Below are positions 32,745 to 41,309 of a stretch of DNA of 64,000 bases, piece by piece; within the stretch, counting starts at the first letter, position 1, and each line of letters begins with the position of its first letter. Below the pieces are notes generated by a model that made no database searches, was not told the origin of the DNA, and saw only the letters and a program-made list of their open reading frames with translations. The stretch comes from an uncultured Christensenellaceae bacterium (GTDB lineage Bacteria; Bacillota; Clostridia; Christensenellales; Aristaeellaceae): positions 62,001 through 126,000 of the forward strand of contig CAJOJQ010000001.1 of NCBI GenBank assembly GCA_905234985.1. The letters run 5' to 3'. Made by a program: the position numbers and the translations under genes.

Positions 32745-33605
32745 TCAGCCCTCCTTCTTCTTGCCCAAATAGGCTTCGATCACCACGGGATTGGCCTGAA
32801 TCTCGCTGGCGGTGCCCTTGGCGATGACGCGACCGAAGTTCAGCACGCAGATGCCCTCGCACACGCCCATGACCAGATTCATGTCATGCTCGATGAGCAG
32901 GATGGCAATCTGGAACTGGTCGCGGATCTTGGCGATGTTTTCCATCAGCTCCTCGGTTTCCCGGGGGTTCATGCCCGCCGCCGGTTCGTCCAGCAAAAGG
33001 AGCTTGGGGTCCGTAGCCAGGGCGCGCACGATTTCCAGGCGGCGCTGGGCGCCGTAGGGCAGGCTGCCCGCTTCCTCGTCGGCCAGCTTTTCCATATCGA
33101 AGATGTGCAGCAGCTCCAGGGCTTTTTCGTGCTGCTTGTTTTCCTGGATCCAGTACCGGGGCAGGCGCAGGATGCCGCTGAACATATCGTATTTGATACG
33201 GTTGTGCAAGCCGATGCGCACGTTTTCCTCCACCGTCATTTTATCGAACAGGCGGATGTTCTGGAACGTGCGGGCGATGCCGAGCTTGCTGGCCTGGGTG
33301 ATGCTCAGGCCGTGCAGGTCGCGCCCGTTGATGAGGGCCGCGCCGCTGGTGGGTTCGTACACCTTGGTGATCAGGTTGAACACGGTGGTTTTGCCCGCGC
33401 CGTTGGGGCCGATCAGCCCGGCGATTTCCGTTTTGCCGATGGTCAGGTTGAAATCGTCCACGGCCTTGAGGCCGCCGAACTCAATGCCCAAATGGCGGGT
33501 TTCCAGCACGGGAATATCGTTGATGTCGCGCTCCGGCACGATGCTTTGGGAAGGGACGGGCACCATTTTTGTGCTGCTGCGGCGCTTCACTTTCTGCTGG
33601 CTCAT
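32745..33605 (-). CDS. livG: Branched-chain amino acid ABC transporter ATPase LivG
   Basis: 286 residues. Walker A GPNGAGKTT (about 67-75), GIARTFQNIRLFDKMTVEENV in the LivG-specific Q-loop region, signature SLPYGAQRRLEIVRALATDPKLLLLDEPAAGMNP, and IEHDMNLVMGVC switch histidine. A 30-residue N-terminal extension (KVKRRSSTKMVPVPSQS) is longer than usual. The start overlaps the livM stop (ATGA). Confidence 0.96.
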   Translation of the reverse strand: MSQQKVKRRSSTKMVPVPSQSIVPERDINDIPVLETRHLGIEFGGLKAVDDFNLTIGKTEIAGLIGPNGAGKTTVFNLITKVYEPTSGAALINGRDLHGLSITQASKLGIARTFQNIRLFDKMTVEENVRIGLHNRIKYDMFSGILRLPRYWIQENKQHEKALELLHIFDMEKLADEEAGSLPYGAQRRLEIVRALATDPKLLLLDEPAAGMNPRETEELMENIAKIRDQFQIAILLIEHDMNLVMGVCEGICVLNFGRVIAKGTASEIQANPVVIEAYLGKKKEG

Positions 33606-34672
33606 TGCGCGTCACCTCCCGGCGTGGATTCTTTCTTTTTGAAGGGAGCGATCAGCCGGTTCACGAAGGAACGGATGGTGGGGTTGTTGGTGAAAATCAT
33701 CACCAGGATCAGCACCACGGCGTACACCAGCATGCGGTAATCCGCGAAGGCGCGCAGCGTTTCGGGCAGGATGGTGAGGAAGGTCGCGGAAATGACGCTG
33801 CCCAGCACGTTGCCAAGGCCCCCTAAGACCACGAACACCAGCACGTTGATCGACTGGTTGAAGGTAAACTGGGTGGGCACTATGGTGGAGGATTTGAGGC
33901 CGTACAAGGCCCCGGCCATGCCCGCCAGCACGGCGGCGGTGACGAAGGCCGTCATTTTGTACTTGGTCACGTTGACACCCATGGATTCCGCGGCGATGCG
34001 GTTGTCCCGGCAGGCCTTGATGGCCCGGCCCGCCCGGGAATTGATCAGGTTCAGCACCACCACCAGGGTAATCAGGACCAGGATGAACCCGGCGGTAAAG
34101 GTGGAAATGGGCTTGATTTTCACCGCGCCCTTAGCCCCGTCCACCAGCATCACCACGCCCTCGGGCAGCTTTTTGGTCAGGAAGGAAAAATACAGCCGCC
34201 CGTCGCCCGCGCCGATGTACAGCACGTTCACCAGGTTGCGGATGATTTCACCGAAGGCCAGGGTCACGATGGCCAAATAGTCGCCCCGCAGGCGCAGCAC
34301 GGGAATGCCGATCAGCGCGCCGATGATCCCGGCCATCAGGCCCCCCGCCACAATGGCGATGGCCAAACGGGCGGTGACGTCTTCGATTTGGTACACGTTC
34401 AAAAGCAGGCCGCTGACCACCGCGCCGGTGTAAGCCCCCACGCTCATGAAGCCCGCGTGGCCCAGGGAAAGCTCGCCGGAAATACCGACCACCAGATTCA
34501 GGGAAACGGCCATGACGATCCAGCAGCAGATGGGAACCAGCTGGCCCTTTAAGGAACGGGTGATGGTCTTGTTTTCAATCATGGATTGCAGCACGATAAA
34601 AGCGATGATCACCAGGGCGAAGGTGACGATGTTGTAAATCAGGCGGTTCCGCTTGGCTTTGGTCATCTTCAT
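33602..34672 (-). CDS. livM: Branched-chain amino acid ABC transporter permease LivM
   Basis: 356 residues, about nine to ten membrane helices. GISGELSLGHAGFMSVGAYTGA (about 66-87) and LRGDYLAIVTLAFGEIIRNL are LivM signatures; KACRDNRIAAESMGVNVTKYK is the cytoplasmic ATPase-contact loop. With LivH it forms the membrane channel. It overlaps livG and starts five bases after livH ends. Confidence 0.96.
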   Translation of the reverse strand: MKMTKAKRNRLIYNIVTFALVIIAFIVLQSMIENKTITRSLKGQLVPICCWIVMAVSLNLVVGISGELSLGHAGFMSVGAYTGAVVSGLLLNVYQIEDVTARLAIAIVAGGLMAGIIGALIGIPVLRLRGDYLAIVTLAFGEIIRNLVNVLYIGAGDGRLYFSFLTKKLPEGVVMLVDGAKGAVKIKPISTFTAGFILVLITLVVVLNLINSRAGRAIKACRDNRIAAESMGVNVTKYKMTAFVTAAVLAGMAGALYGLKSSTIVPTQFTFNQSINVLVFVVLGGLGNVLGSVISATFLTILPETLRAFADYRMLVYAVVLILVMIFTNNPTIRSFVNRLIAPFKKKESTPGGDAQ

Positions 34673-34676
34673 CCTG

Positions 34677-35576
34677 TCACACCTTCTCTCTCACCGGCTT
34701 GCCTAACAGTCCGGAGGGCTTCACCAGCAGCACCACGATCAGCACGGCGAACACAATGGCGTCGCCTAATTCTGTGGAAATATAGGCTTTGCCGAAAATC
34801 TCGATCACGCCTAACAGCACGCCGCCGAGCATGGCTCCGGGAATGGAGCCGATGCCGCCGAACACAGCCGCCGTGAAGGCTTTGATGCCCGGCATGGAGC
34901 CGGTGGTGGGCTGCAAAATGGGATAGGAGGAACACAGCAGCACCCCGGCGATGGCCGCCAGGGCCGAGCCGATGGCGAAGGTGACGGAGATGGTGCGGTT
35001 CACGTTGATGCCCATCAGCTCTGCCGCGCCCCGGTCCTCGCTGACGCAGCGCATGGCCTTGCCCATTTTGGTTTTGGCCGTGAACAGGGTCAGGGCCACC
35101 ATGATGAGTACGTTGGCTAAGATGGTGATGATGGTGGCGCTGGAGATGCTCATATCGCCCAAGTTCAGCGTAGCCCCGTTGATAAAGGTTTGGGGGAAGG
35201 TTTTGGGATTGGCCCCCCAGATCATCAGCGCCACGTTTTGCAGCAGATAGCTCATGCCGATGGCAGTGATCAGCACCGCTAAGCTGGCCGCCTGCCGCAG
35301 GGGGCGGTAGGCCAGCCCCTCGATGGTGATGCCCAGCACCGTGCATACCACCATGGCGGTCAGGATGGACGCTACCGGGGGAAAGCCCCAATACTGCATA
35401 CCGCAGTAGGAAATGTACGCGCCGACCATGATGACATCGCCATGGGCGAAGTTCAGCATTTTGGCGATGCCGTACACCATCGTGTAGCCCAAAGCGATGA
35501 TGGCATACACGCTGCCTAAGCTCACGCCGTTTATGAGAAAACGCAGGAACGCCGTCACGATTTTCCAACTCCTCAC
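34677..35576 (-). CDS. livH: Branched-chain amino acid ABC transporter permease LivH
   Basis: 299 residues, about eight membrane helices. GVSLGSVYAIIALGYTMVYGIAKMLNFAHG (start region), CVSEDRGAAELMGINVNRTI as the coupling loop (about 160-180) and FGGIGSIPGAMLGGVLLGVIE near the end are typical of LivH. It is the first gene after livJ; hairpins in between probably lower its expression compared with the binding protein. Confidence 0.96.
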   Translation of the reverse strand: MRSWKIVTAFLRFLINGVSLGSVYAIIALGYTMVYGIAKMLNFAHGDVIMVGAYISYCGMQYWGFPPVASILTAMVVCTVLGITIEGLAYRPLRQAASLAVLITAIGMSYLLQNVALMIWGANPKTFPQTFINGATLNLGDMSISSATIITILANVLIMVALTLFTAKTKMGKAMRCVSEDRGAAELMGINVNRTISVTFAIGSALAAIAGVLLCSSYPILQPTTGSMPGIKAFTAAVFGGIGSIPGAMLGGVLLGVIEIFGKAYISTELGDAIVFAVLIVVLLVKPSGLLGKPVREKV

Positions 35577-35583
35577 AATACAG

Positions 35584-35628
35584 AAAAGTAATCAACCCCG
35601 GGCCTCAAACCGCCCGTCCGTTGATTAC
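35584..35628 (-). terminator. Attenuator-like hairpin between livJ and livH
   Basis: GTAATCAAC (35588-35596) pairs with GTTGATTAC (35620-35628), with GGGC/GCCC inside; on the minus strand TTTTC follows. It lies 8 bases upstream of livH, so would let some transcripts stop after livJ. Confidence 0.7.
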
Positions 35629-35663
35629 TGTTTCTGTTTTCAAGAACAGTAAATAAAGATATT

Positions 35664-35688
35664 CCGGTCCCGGGCGTACCGGGACCGG
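35664..35688 (-). terminator. Strong hairpin after livJ
   Basis: Perfect 10-bp stem CCGGTCCCGG with five-base loop, 20 bases beyond the livJ stop. No long T-run follows, so it may protect the livJ mRNA end rather than terminate. Confidence 0.6.
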
Positions 35689-35707
35689 TTGGCTGCAAAA
35701 ACGGGAA

Positions 35708-36838
35708 TTACTTGGCAAAGGGCACGTAAGCGCCGTTCTGGATGACGTAAGCGGCGGGCAGCTTGTTGACCGCGCCGGTCTCGTCCCACTGCATGGTGCC
35801 GGTCAGGCCGGTGTATTCCATCTGGGAGAACTGATCAATGAGCAATTCGCAGGCGTCTTCCGCGGAGGTTTCGCCGGTGATGCCGGCGTTCACGCAGGCC
35901 TGGTACAGAGCGCCCACGGCGTCATAAGCGTCCGCGCCGAACTGGTTGGGCACCACGCCGCCGGAAACGGCGGTGTACTTTTCAACGAAGTTCACCACGG
36001 TTTCATCCGTGTCAAAGGCGGAGAAGGGGGTCAGCAGGATCACGCCCTCGGCCAGGGTGGCGTCAAAGTTTTCCAGAGCCAGAATGCCGTCCATGCCGTC
36101 CACGCCGAAGAACACGGGCGCGTAGTTGATATCCTTCGCGGCGCGCAGGATCATGGAAGCGGGGGTGTAGTAGATGGGCAGGAACACCAGGTCGGCGCCG
36201 GCAGCCATGGCCTTGTCCACCTGGGTCTTATAGTCGGTGTCGCCTTCGGTGAAGGTGGTCACGGACACGATTTCCAGACCCACTTTTTCGGCTTCCGCCT
36301 TGAAGGCTTCGTAGATGCCGGTGGAATAGTCGTCGGAAATGTTATAGATGATGGCGATCTTGGAGCCGATCTTGTTTTCCGCGATCATATCGGCGGGAAT
36401 GATGCCCATCTGGGGATCCTGGAAGCAGATCTGGTACATCATGTCCTTATCGGCAACAACCAGGTCGCTGGAGGCGGAGGGGGTAAGCATGAATACGCGA
36501 TCTTCATTGGCCAGAGCGCTCACGGCCAGGCAGGGGCTGGTGGTGGTGGTGCCCGCGATCATCTGGGCGCCCTTGTCCATGGCGTAGGTGTACGCGTTCA
36601 CGGACTTTTCGGGGTCGTGTTCGTCGTCGACGCAAATCAGTTCGATCCGCATGCCGCCCTGGGCGTTGATTTCATCGGCGGCCACCTGGGCGCCGTACTG
36701 GCAGGCCAGACCGTAGTTGGCGGCGGGGCCGGTGAAGGGGCCGATCACGGCGATTTTGATGGACGCGTCTTCCGCCAAAACAGCGGTGACGGACAGCAGC
36801 ATCATGGCGGCCATCACAAGAGCCAACAGTTTCTTCAT
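35708..36838 (-). CDS. livJ: Branched-chain amino acid ABC transporter binding protein
   Basis: 376 residues. Signal peptide 1-21 (LLALVMAAMMLLSVTAVLAED). The mature part is a type I periplasmic-binding fold: IKIAVIGPFTGPAANYGLACQYG, ELICVDDEHDPEKSVNAY, AGTTTTSPCLAVSALANEDRVF with the ligand-binding Ser/Thr loop. No lipobox cysteine is visible at the cleavage site, unusual for a Gram-positive binding protein. AAGGAGG lies nine bases upstream of the ATG. It heads the livJHMGF operon. Confidence 0.94.
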   Translation of the reverse strand: MKKLLALVMAAMMLLSVTAVLAEDASIKIAVIGPFTGPAANYGLACQYGAQVAADEINAQGGMRIELICVDDEHDPEKSVNAYTYAMDKGAQMIAGTTTTSPCLAVSALANEDRVFMLTPSASSDLVVADKDMMYQICFQDPQMGIIPADMIAENKIGSKIAIIYNISDDYSTGIYEAFKAEAEKVGLEIVSVTTFTEGDTDYKTQVDKAMAAGADLVFLPIYYTPASMILRAAKDINYAPVFFGVDGMDGILALENFDATLAEGVILLTPFSAFDTDETVVNFVEKYTAVSGGVVPNQFGADAYDAVGALYQACVNAGITGETSAEDACELLIDQFSQMEYTGLTGTMQWDETGAVNKLPAAYVIQNGAYVPFAK

Positions 36839-36895
36839 TACAGTTTTCCTCCTTAAAAAATTCAATATACAGGGTCAAAACCCCGTAATGCGTAT

Positions 36896-36924
36896 ATTAT
36901 AATGATCGGAATAGGGTTGGGCAA
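36896..36924 (-). promoter_or_regulatory. Promoter of the livJHMGF operon
   Basis: Minus-strand TTGCCC (36919-36924), 17 bases, TATAAT (36896-36901), 58 bases upstream of livJ. Confidence 0.8.
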
Positions 36925-37071
36925 GTGGAAAATCTGTCTTTTCCCTGTTTTTTCAGAAAAAACATGAGGAAAGGCGGAATCATTTGCCGGATGGCGCGGA
37001 AGATTTTCCGAAACGCGGGCGGATTAACCAATATTTGCCTGAATTGGCGCGTTTTAGACGAAAAACGTATA

Positions 37072-37100
37072 TTGTCACCGGATTCGGGCTATGATAAGAT
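37072..37100 (+). promoter_or_regulatory. Promoter of the 75-residue protein gene
   Basis: TTGTCA (37072-37077), 17 bases, TAAGAT (37095-37100), 73 bases before the start. Confidence 0.7.
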
Positions 37101-37173
37101 AGAAACCGCGCCGGATAAGGCGCTTGTTCAAGCAACCTGCCCCAAAGCAGGCAATGATGGAAGGAAGAAAACG

Positions 37174-37401
37174 ATGAAAAAGGTCATTTGCAAAGTGGAA
37201 TACGATACCGAAGCGTCCGAACTGATCCAGAAGAAGACCAGCGGCGTTCCCGGCGATCCCGCGGGCTATGAAGAAAGCCTGTACAAGACTGCGGACGGCA
37301 AGCTGTTCCTGTATGTGAACGGCGGCCCCGAATCCCCCTACACCGAAGAAGGCATCAAGCGCATGTCCGCCGCCAAGGCCGAGGAATGGAAAAACGCCTG
37401 A
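37174..37401 (+). CDS. Small hypothetical protein (75 residues)
   Basis: Starts MKKVICKVEYDTEASELIQKK; then PGDPAGYEESLYKTADGKLFLYVNGG and an end GIKRMSAAKAEEWKNA. The pattern of a beta hairpin with a conserved-looking YVNGG followed by a helix suggests a small folded cytosolic protein; I recall no characterised family. GGAAGGAAG precedes the ATG, and it has its own promoter and terminator, so it is a single-gene unit between livJ and the 707-residue protein gene. Confidence 0.75.
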   Translation: MKKVICKVEYDTEASELIQKKTSGVPGDPAGYEESLYKTADGKLFLYVNGGPESPYTEEGIKRMSAAKAEEWKNA

Positions 37402-37421
37402 TCCTGACCGGAAAAATGGAG

Positions 37422-37452
37422 AAACAGCTTCCCTGCGGAGGCTGTTTTTTTA
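37422..37452 (+). terminator. Intrinsic terminator of the 75-residue protein gene
   Basis: AAACAGCTTCC and GGAGGCTGTTT form an 11-bp stem over CTGC, running into TTTTTTT. Confidence 0.9.
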
Positions 37453-37471
37453 TGAATCCATTGTTCAGTCC

Positions 37472-37501
37472 TTGACGGATGCGGGCGGGATTTGCTATAA
37501 T
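37472..37501 (+). promoter_or_regulatory. Promoter of the 707-residue protein gene
   Basis: TTGACG (37472-37477), 18 bases, TGCTATAAT with -10 at 37496-37501, about 50 bases before the start. Confidence 0.8.
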
Positions 37502-37553
37502 ACCGCCATATGGCCTGTTTGGTTTATTATTTTATTTTTTTGGAGGGGTACTT

Positions 37554-39677
37554 ATGAACTTTCAAGGCAAAGCGGTTCTGGTTTATTTAGAGGAAGACAA
37601 CATCGCCCGGGCTTATTTCCGGGTGCAGCCTCTGATGACGCAGGACGGTCCCGTAGGCCCCATGGCGGCGGAATATCCGGACGACGGTTTTCTGCGCATC
37701 GTGCCGGACAAAAACGAACAGCATACCTTTAAGGAGCGGATGCGCACCCTGACGGGCCTGTGTCTGGTGGATCTGCGCTTATTCTCCATGGAGGCCAACA
37801 AAATCCGCACCAACAAGAATTATTCCCCCTCCCGGGGCGAAACCAACCAGTTCATCGTGTATTCCGACGCCGTGCGCGCCCTGCCGGAGGATTTATTGTA
37901 TCAGGTGGTGGGCGAAAACGAAGTGAAAAACGCCTCCACGCCCCTGGTGTACATCCGCAACGGCGCGAATATCCAGGGTCCCTTCCGCCGGGAGGACGGG
38001 CAGAACGTGGGCGAAACGGTTCAATTGCCCCCGGACAGCAGCGAAATCCATTCCCTGACCGTGAACGGCCAGGAGCAACTGTTCTACTGGCCCCGGAAGG
38101 CCGAACGGGAAGCGCCCAAGCCCGCGGAACCGGCGGAAGCGCCCAAGCCCGTCGCTCCTGCCCCCGCTCCGGCTCCTGCGGCGGCGCCGGCAGCGCCGGA
38201 AGCCCCGGCCAACGCCTTTGACCAGATTCAGTCTTTGAACGAGCAGCTCAGCCAGAACGCCAACCGGCTGAACACCCCCGCCGCCCTGCCCGAGGATTTT
38301 ATGCCCGAGCAGCAAACCAAGGCCCTGGTGGGCACCCGGCTGTATCAGACGCCCCAGAAGCAGGTGAACCCCCGCAGGGCGCATAATTCCCTGATGGAGG
38401 TGGTGGAAAACCAGCGCTACGCCGCCCGGTATGAATCCCGCTATGAAGCGCCCGGGGCCACCATTCCTCAGAATACGGAACTCAAGGAAGTGCATAACCC
38501 CGCCGACGCGCTGAAACGCGCCCTCCAGGGCATGAGTCATTCCCCGGAGACCCAGCGGCAGGCGGCGGACGTGATTTTGTCCCAGTCCGGCATGCGGATC
38601 ACTTTGAGCAAGGCCCTGGCCCATGAGACCAACGACCTGACCCTGGCCGCCATGCAGAGCCAGCTCCAGGAATTGGAAGCCGAGCGGCTCATGACCCTGA
38701 TGCAGCTGGACGACGCGAAAAAGAACTTAGCCGCCGCCCATGAAGAAGCCTTGGGCAAGCTGAATCTGGCCGAGCAGAAGAAGCTGGATCAGCTGCACAT
38801 CGCCCAGCAGACGGCGCAGAATGAAATTGAGAAGCTGAATAAAGTTCTGGAACCCCTGGAAAAGAAGCGCCAGGAAATCGCAAAGGCCATCCAGGAAGGG
38901 CAGAACATCACGGATGATCGGTATCTCTGCGCCCCCGAGGGCAAGGATGTGTCCAAGGAAGAGCTGACCGACCGGGTGGAAAAGACGTTCAAGGCCGCCG
39001 GGTTCGTCATGGAGGAGGGCGATGCCCTTTCCCTGCTCACCGCCCTGGCCCTGACCAAGGATGTCTTTGAATTCCGTTCCGAAACGAAAGCGGACGCGCA
39101 GGAGGCCCTTTCCGTGCTGGCCCATGCTTTGGGCGCGCCGCTGAAGGACTCCGCCCGCTGGGGCGACGCGCTGGTGATGCTGCCCGGCGGCAGCGCGCCG
39201 GTGCTGGTGCAGGATAACGACGCCGATTATCCCCTGGTGTGGAAGGTGAACGTCAACAGCCTGCCCGACTGGGATGAACCCCAGGGCTGGCGCACTCCTT
39301 ATGCCAGCGTGCCCGTGGCCGTGAATCAGGACGCGCTGCCGGTGGCGCTGCCGGAATACGCGCCGGTCACCAAGGACTGCATCCTGAAAGCGTTCGTGAA
39401 GGATTCTGCCCTGAACGAAGAAACCAAGGCCGCCCTTTCCGCCCTGCGCAAGGGCCTCCGGGAAGCGGGCGCGCCCCTGCCCGTGACCGCGGTGGATATG
39501 ATGTGCCGCTTTATCAGCGCTACCCAGAACGAAGTAAAGGGCGGCGTGGCCGAGGCCATTGACAGGGCGGCATGCCTGTACATCGTGCCCCATCTGCTGG
39601 ATAACAAGGTGGATCAGGACGGGGTAAAGAGCCTGCTCGCCGCCATGCCCCGCACCCTGAAAGCCCTGAAAGCATGA
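37554..39677 (+). CDS. Large cytosolic protein of unknown function with coiled coil
   Basis: 707 residues, no signal peptide or membrane helix. Visible parts: an N-terminal alpha/beta domain (1-180; FQGKAVLVYLEEDNIARAYFRV); a Pro/Ala-rich linker (about 185-225; PAPAPAPAAAPAAPEAP); a helical region with a long coiled coil (about 370-460; LQELEAERLMTLMQLDDAKK); and a C-terminal domain (about 480-707) including VKVNVNSLPDWDEPQGWRTPY-like segments. I do not recognise it. GGAGGGG precedes the ATG by five bases. Its stop overlaps the TrmH-type methylase start by ATGA, so the two are co-translated. Confidence 0.75.
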   Translation: MNFQGKAVLVYLEEDNIARAYFRVQPLMTQDGPVGPMAAEYPDDGFLRIVPDKNEQHTFKERMRTLTGLCLVDLRLFSMEANKIRTNKNYSPSRGETNQFIVYSDAVRALPEDLLYQVVGENEVKNASTPLVYIRNGANIQGPFRREDGQNVGETVQLPPDSSEIHSLTVNGQEQLFYWPRKAEREAPKPAEPAEAPKPVAPAPAPAPAAAPAAPEAPANAFDQIQSLNEQLSQNANRLNTPAALPEDFMPEQQTKALVGTRLYQTPQKQVNPRRAHNSLMEVVENQRYAARYESRYEAPGATIPQNTELKEVHNPADALKRALQGMSHSPETQRQAADVILSQSGMRITLSKALAHETNDLTLAAMQSQLQELEAERLMTLMQLDDAKKNLAAAHEEALGKLNLAEQKKLDQLHIAQQTAQNEIEKLNKVLEPLEKKRQEIAKAIQEGQNITDDRYLCAPEGKDVSKEELTDRVEKTFKAAGFVMEEGDALSLLTALALTKDVFEFRSETKADAQEALSVLAHALGAPLKDSARWGDALVMLPGGSAPVLVQDNDADYPLVWKVNVNSLPDWDEPQGWRTPYASVPVAVNQDALPVALPEYAPVTKDCILKAFVKDSALNEETKAALSALRKGLREAGAPLPVTAVDMMCRFISATQNEVKGGVAEAIDRAACLYIVPHLLDNKVDQDGVKSLLAAMPRTLKALKA

Positions 39678-40453
39678 ACGAGATCATTACCAGCCTGCAA
39701 AATCCCCAGGTGAAGCTGTGGCGCGGCCTGAATAAATCCCGTGCCGCCCGGGTGGAAGCCGGATTGTTCTTGGCCGAAGGGGAGCATATGGCGGGCGAGG
39801 CCATAAAAGAACAGAAAGCCCGGGCGCTGCTGATCGACAGCGGCGCTCGGGAAAAATACAGCGCCCTGGCGGATTCCGCGAAGGGCGTTTCTGTGTTTTA
39901 TCTGGCAAGCCACGTCATGGAAGCCCTGTGCGACGCCAAGACGCCCCAGGGCATTATTGCTGTGTGCGATTATCCCCAAGCTGCCGGAATTTCCGGCGAT
40001 CTCCTGGTGGCCCTGGATGGGGTGCAGGATCCCGGCAACGTGGGAACGATCCTGCGCACCATGGACGCGGCGGGGTACGATTGCCTGCTCATGGACGAAA
40101 AAACCGCCGACCCCTACGCCCCCAAAGCGCTGCGCGCCACCATGGGCGCGGCCTTCCGCATCCCCGTGATTCGCTGCGCCGATTTGCCGAAGACCTTGCA
40201 TGATTTGGCGGAAAGCGGCTATGACATCGTGGCCGGAGATTTGCACGGCGAACCCTTCTATCAGCGGCGCAAAGCCAAAGACAAGCTGTGCATCGTCATC
40301 GGCAACGAGGGCCAGGGCGTTTCTCCCGCCGTGTTTGCCGAAGCCACCCTGCGCCTCAAGCTCCCCATGCCGGGAAAAGCGGAATCCCTGAACGCCGCCG
40401 TGGCCGGGGCTATTATGATGTATGATTTTCTAAGGGAAAGACAAACACGATAA
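39674..40453 (+). CDS. TrmH/SpoU-family RNA 2'-O-methyltransferase
   Basis: 259 residues. An N-terminal substrate-binding domain (LQNPQVKLWRGLNKSRAARVEAGLFLAEG) and a C-terminal SPOUT trefoil-knot domain with the three motifs: LDGVQDPGNVGTILRTMDAAG (about 114-134), CIVIGNEGQGVSP (about 205-217) and KLPMPGKAESLNAAVAGAIMMYDF (about 229-252). It methylates a ribose in rRNA or tRNA using S-adenosylmethionine; RlmB/TsnR-like, exact target not readable. The start overlaps the 707-residue gene stop. Confidence 0.93.
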   Translation: MNEIITSLQNPQVKLWRGLNKSRAARVEAGLFLAEGEHMAGEAIKEQKARALLIDSGAREKYSALADSAKGVSVFYLASHVMEALCDAKTPQGIIAVCDYPQAAGISGDLLVALDGVQDPGNVGTILRTMDAAGYDCLLMDEKTADPYAPKALRATMGAAFRIPVIRCADLPKTLHDLAESGYDIVAGDLHGEPFYQRRKAKDKLCIVIGNEGQGVSPAVFAEATLRLKLPMPGKAESLNAAVAGAIMMYDFLRERQTR

Positions 40454-40501
40454 GAAAAAATGTACTGCGTGGCATTTATCGCACAGCACGATTTTTTTTG
40501 T

Positions 40502-40572
40502 TCCTTTTGCGGCTTTCTCGGAAGGGGGCGCGGGGGAAACCACTCTTTGGCCCTCAAAGAGTGGTTTCCCCC
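40502..40572 (-). repeat. Structured 3'-UTR repeat element, short form (copy D)
   Basis: Read on the minus strand from the ATPase gene: hairpin arms 40532-40550 and 40555-40572 (GGGGGAAACCACTCTTTG), then the end module with CTTTCTCGGAAGG. It starts 11 bases past the ATPase stop. TTGAAAAAATTCA precedes the stem, as in copies A and E. Confidence 0.88.
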
Positions 40573-40583
40573 GCTGAATTTTT

Positions 40584-41309
40584 TCAATCTTCCAGCAGGT
40601 TTTTCAGCACTTGCTGGCGGTTGTTAATAAACATTTTGGTGATGCGGTAGCTGTCTGTGTCCTCATAGGCACAGGGGTGGATGGAGCCGCCGTCGAAGCT
40701 CCAGATTTCCGCCCCGGGCAGGCCCAGCAGGATGGGGGAGTGGGTGACGATGATGAACTGGGATTCCTCCTTGGCGCATTCGCTGATTTCAAAGAGCAGG
40801 GAAAGCTGGCGATGGGGGGAGAGAGCGGCTTCCGGCTCGTCCAGCAGGTATACGCCGTTGGCGCGGAAATTGTCTTGGGCCAGGGCCAAGAAGCTCTCCC
40901 CGTGGGACTGCTGGTGGAAATGATGGGGCCTGCCGCCCAATTTGGCGTATTCTTCCTCGGCGGTGGCTACGTTGTAAAAGCTCTCCGCCCGCAGGAAATA
41001 ACCCCAGCCGGGGCGGTAAATGCCTTTTGTCAGGGAAATAGCGTCACACAGCTCCGAATGGGAATCATAGGTGGAAAAATGGTAATTCCGGGTGCCGCCC
41101 TCGGGGTTGAAGCCGTAGGCCACGGCGATAGCTTCCAGCAGGGTGGATTTTCCGCTGCCGTTTTCGCCCACGAAGAAGGTAACGGGGGCGTGAAAGGTGA
41201 GGAAATCCACCTCCGCGATGGCGGGAATGTCCCGCAAATAACTGCGGGGGCTGATCTTGTCCCAGTGAATGTCCAGGCCCCGGATATGCAGTTCATGCTC
41301 TTCATGCAT
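40584..41309 (-). CDS. AAA/ABC-type ATPase (AAA_21-like)
   Basis: 241 residues. Walker A FVGENGSGKSTLLEAIA (about 45-61), an ABC-like signature SHGESFLALAQ (about 142), Walker B VYLLDEPEAALSPHRQ (about 161-176) and VTHSPILLGLPGAEIW. It resembles the free-standing RecF/ABC-like ATPases often found in clostridial genomes; the partner is unknown. Its start overlaps the upstream MATE gene by eight bases, so it may be co-expressed with that exporter, but there is no sign that it powers it. Confidence 0.85.
   Translation of the reverse strand: MHEEHELHIRGLDIHWDKISPRSYLRDIPAIAEVDFLTFHAPVTFFVGENGSGKSTLLEAIAVAYGFNPEGGTRNYHFSTYDSHSELCDAISLTKGIYRPGWGYFLRAESFYNVATAEEEYAKLGGRPHHFHQQSHGESFLALAQDNFRANGVYLLDEPEAALSPHRQLSLLFEISECAKEESQFIIVTHSPILLGLPGAEIWSFDGGSIHPCAYEDTDSYRITKMFINNRQQVLKNLLED

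Noticed and set aside
34669-35595. 308-codon frame overlapping livH on the same strand
   Set aside because: It is a shifted frame of livH with His/Arg/Gly-rich composition; livH has membrane helices and family motifs.
37441-37553. In-frame upstream ATG at 37479 for the 707-residue protein
   Set aside because: It overlaps the -35/-10 promoter, so cannot be translated from that transcript; ATG at 37554 has GGAGGGG.
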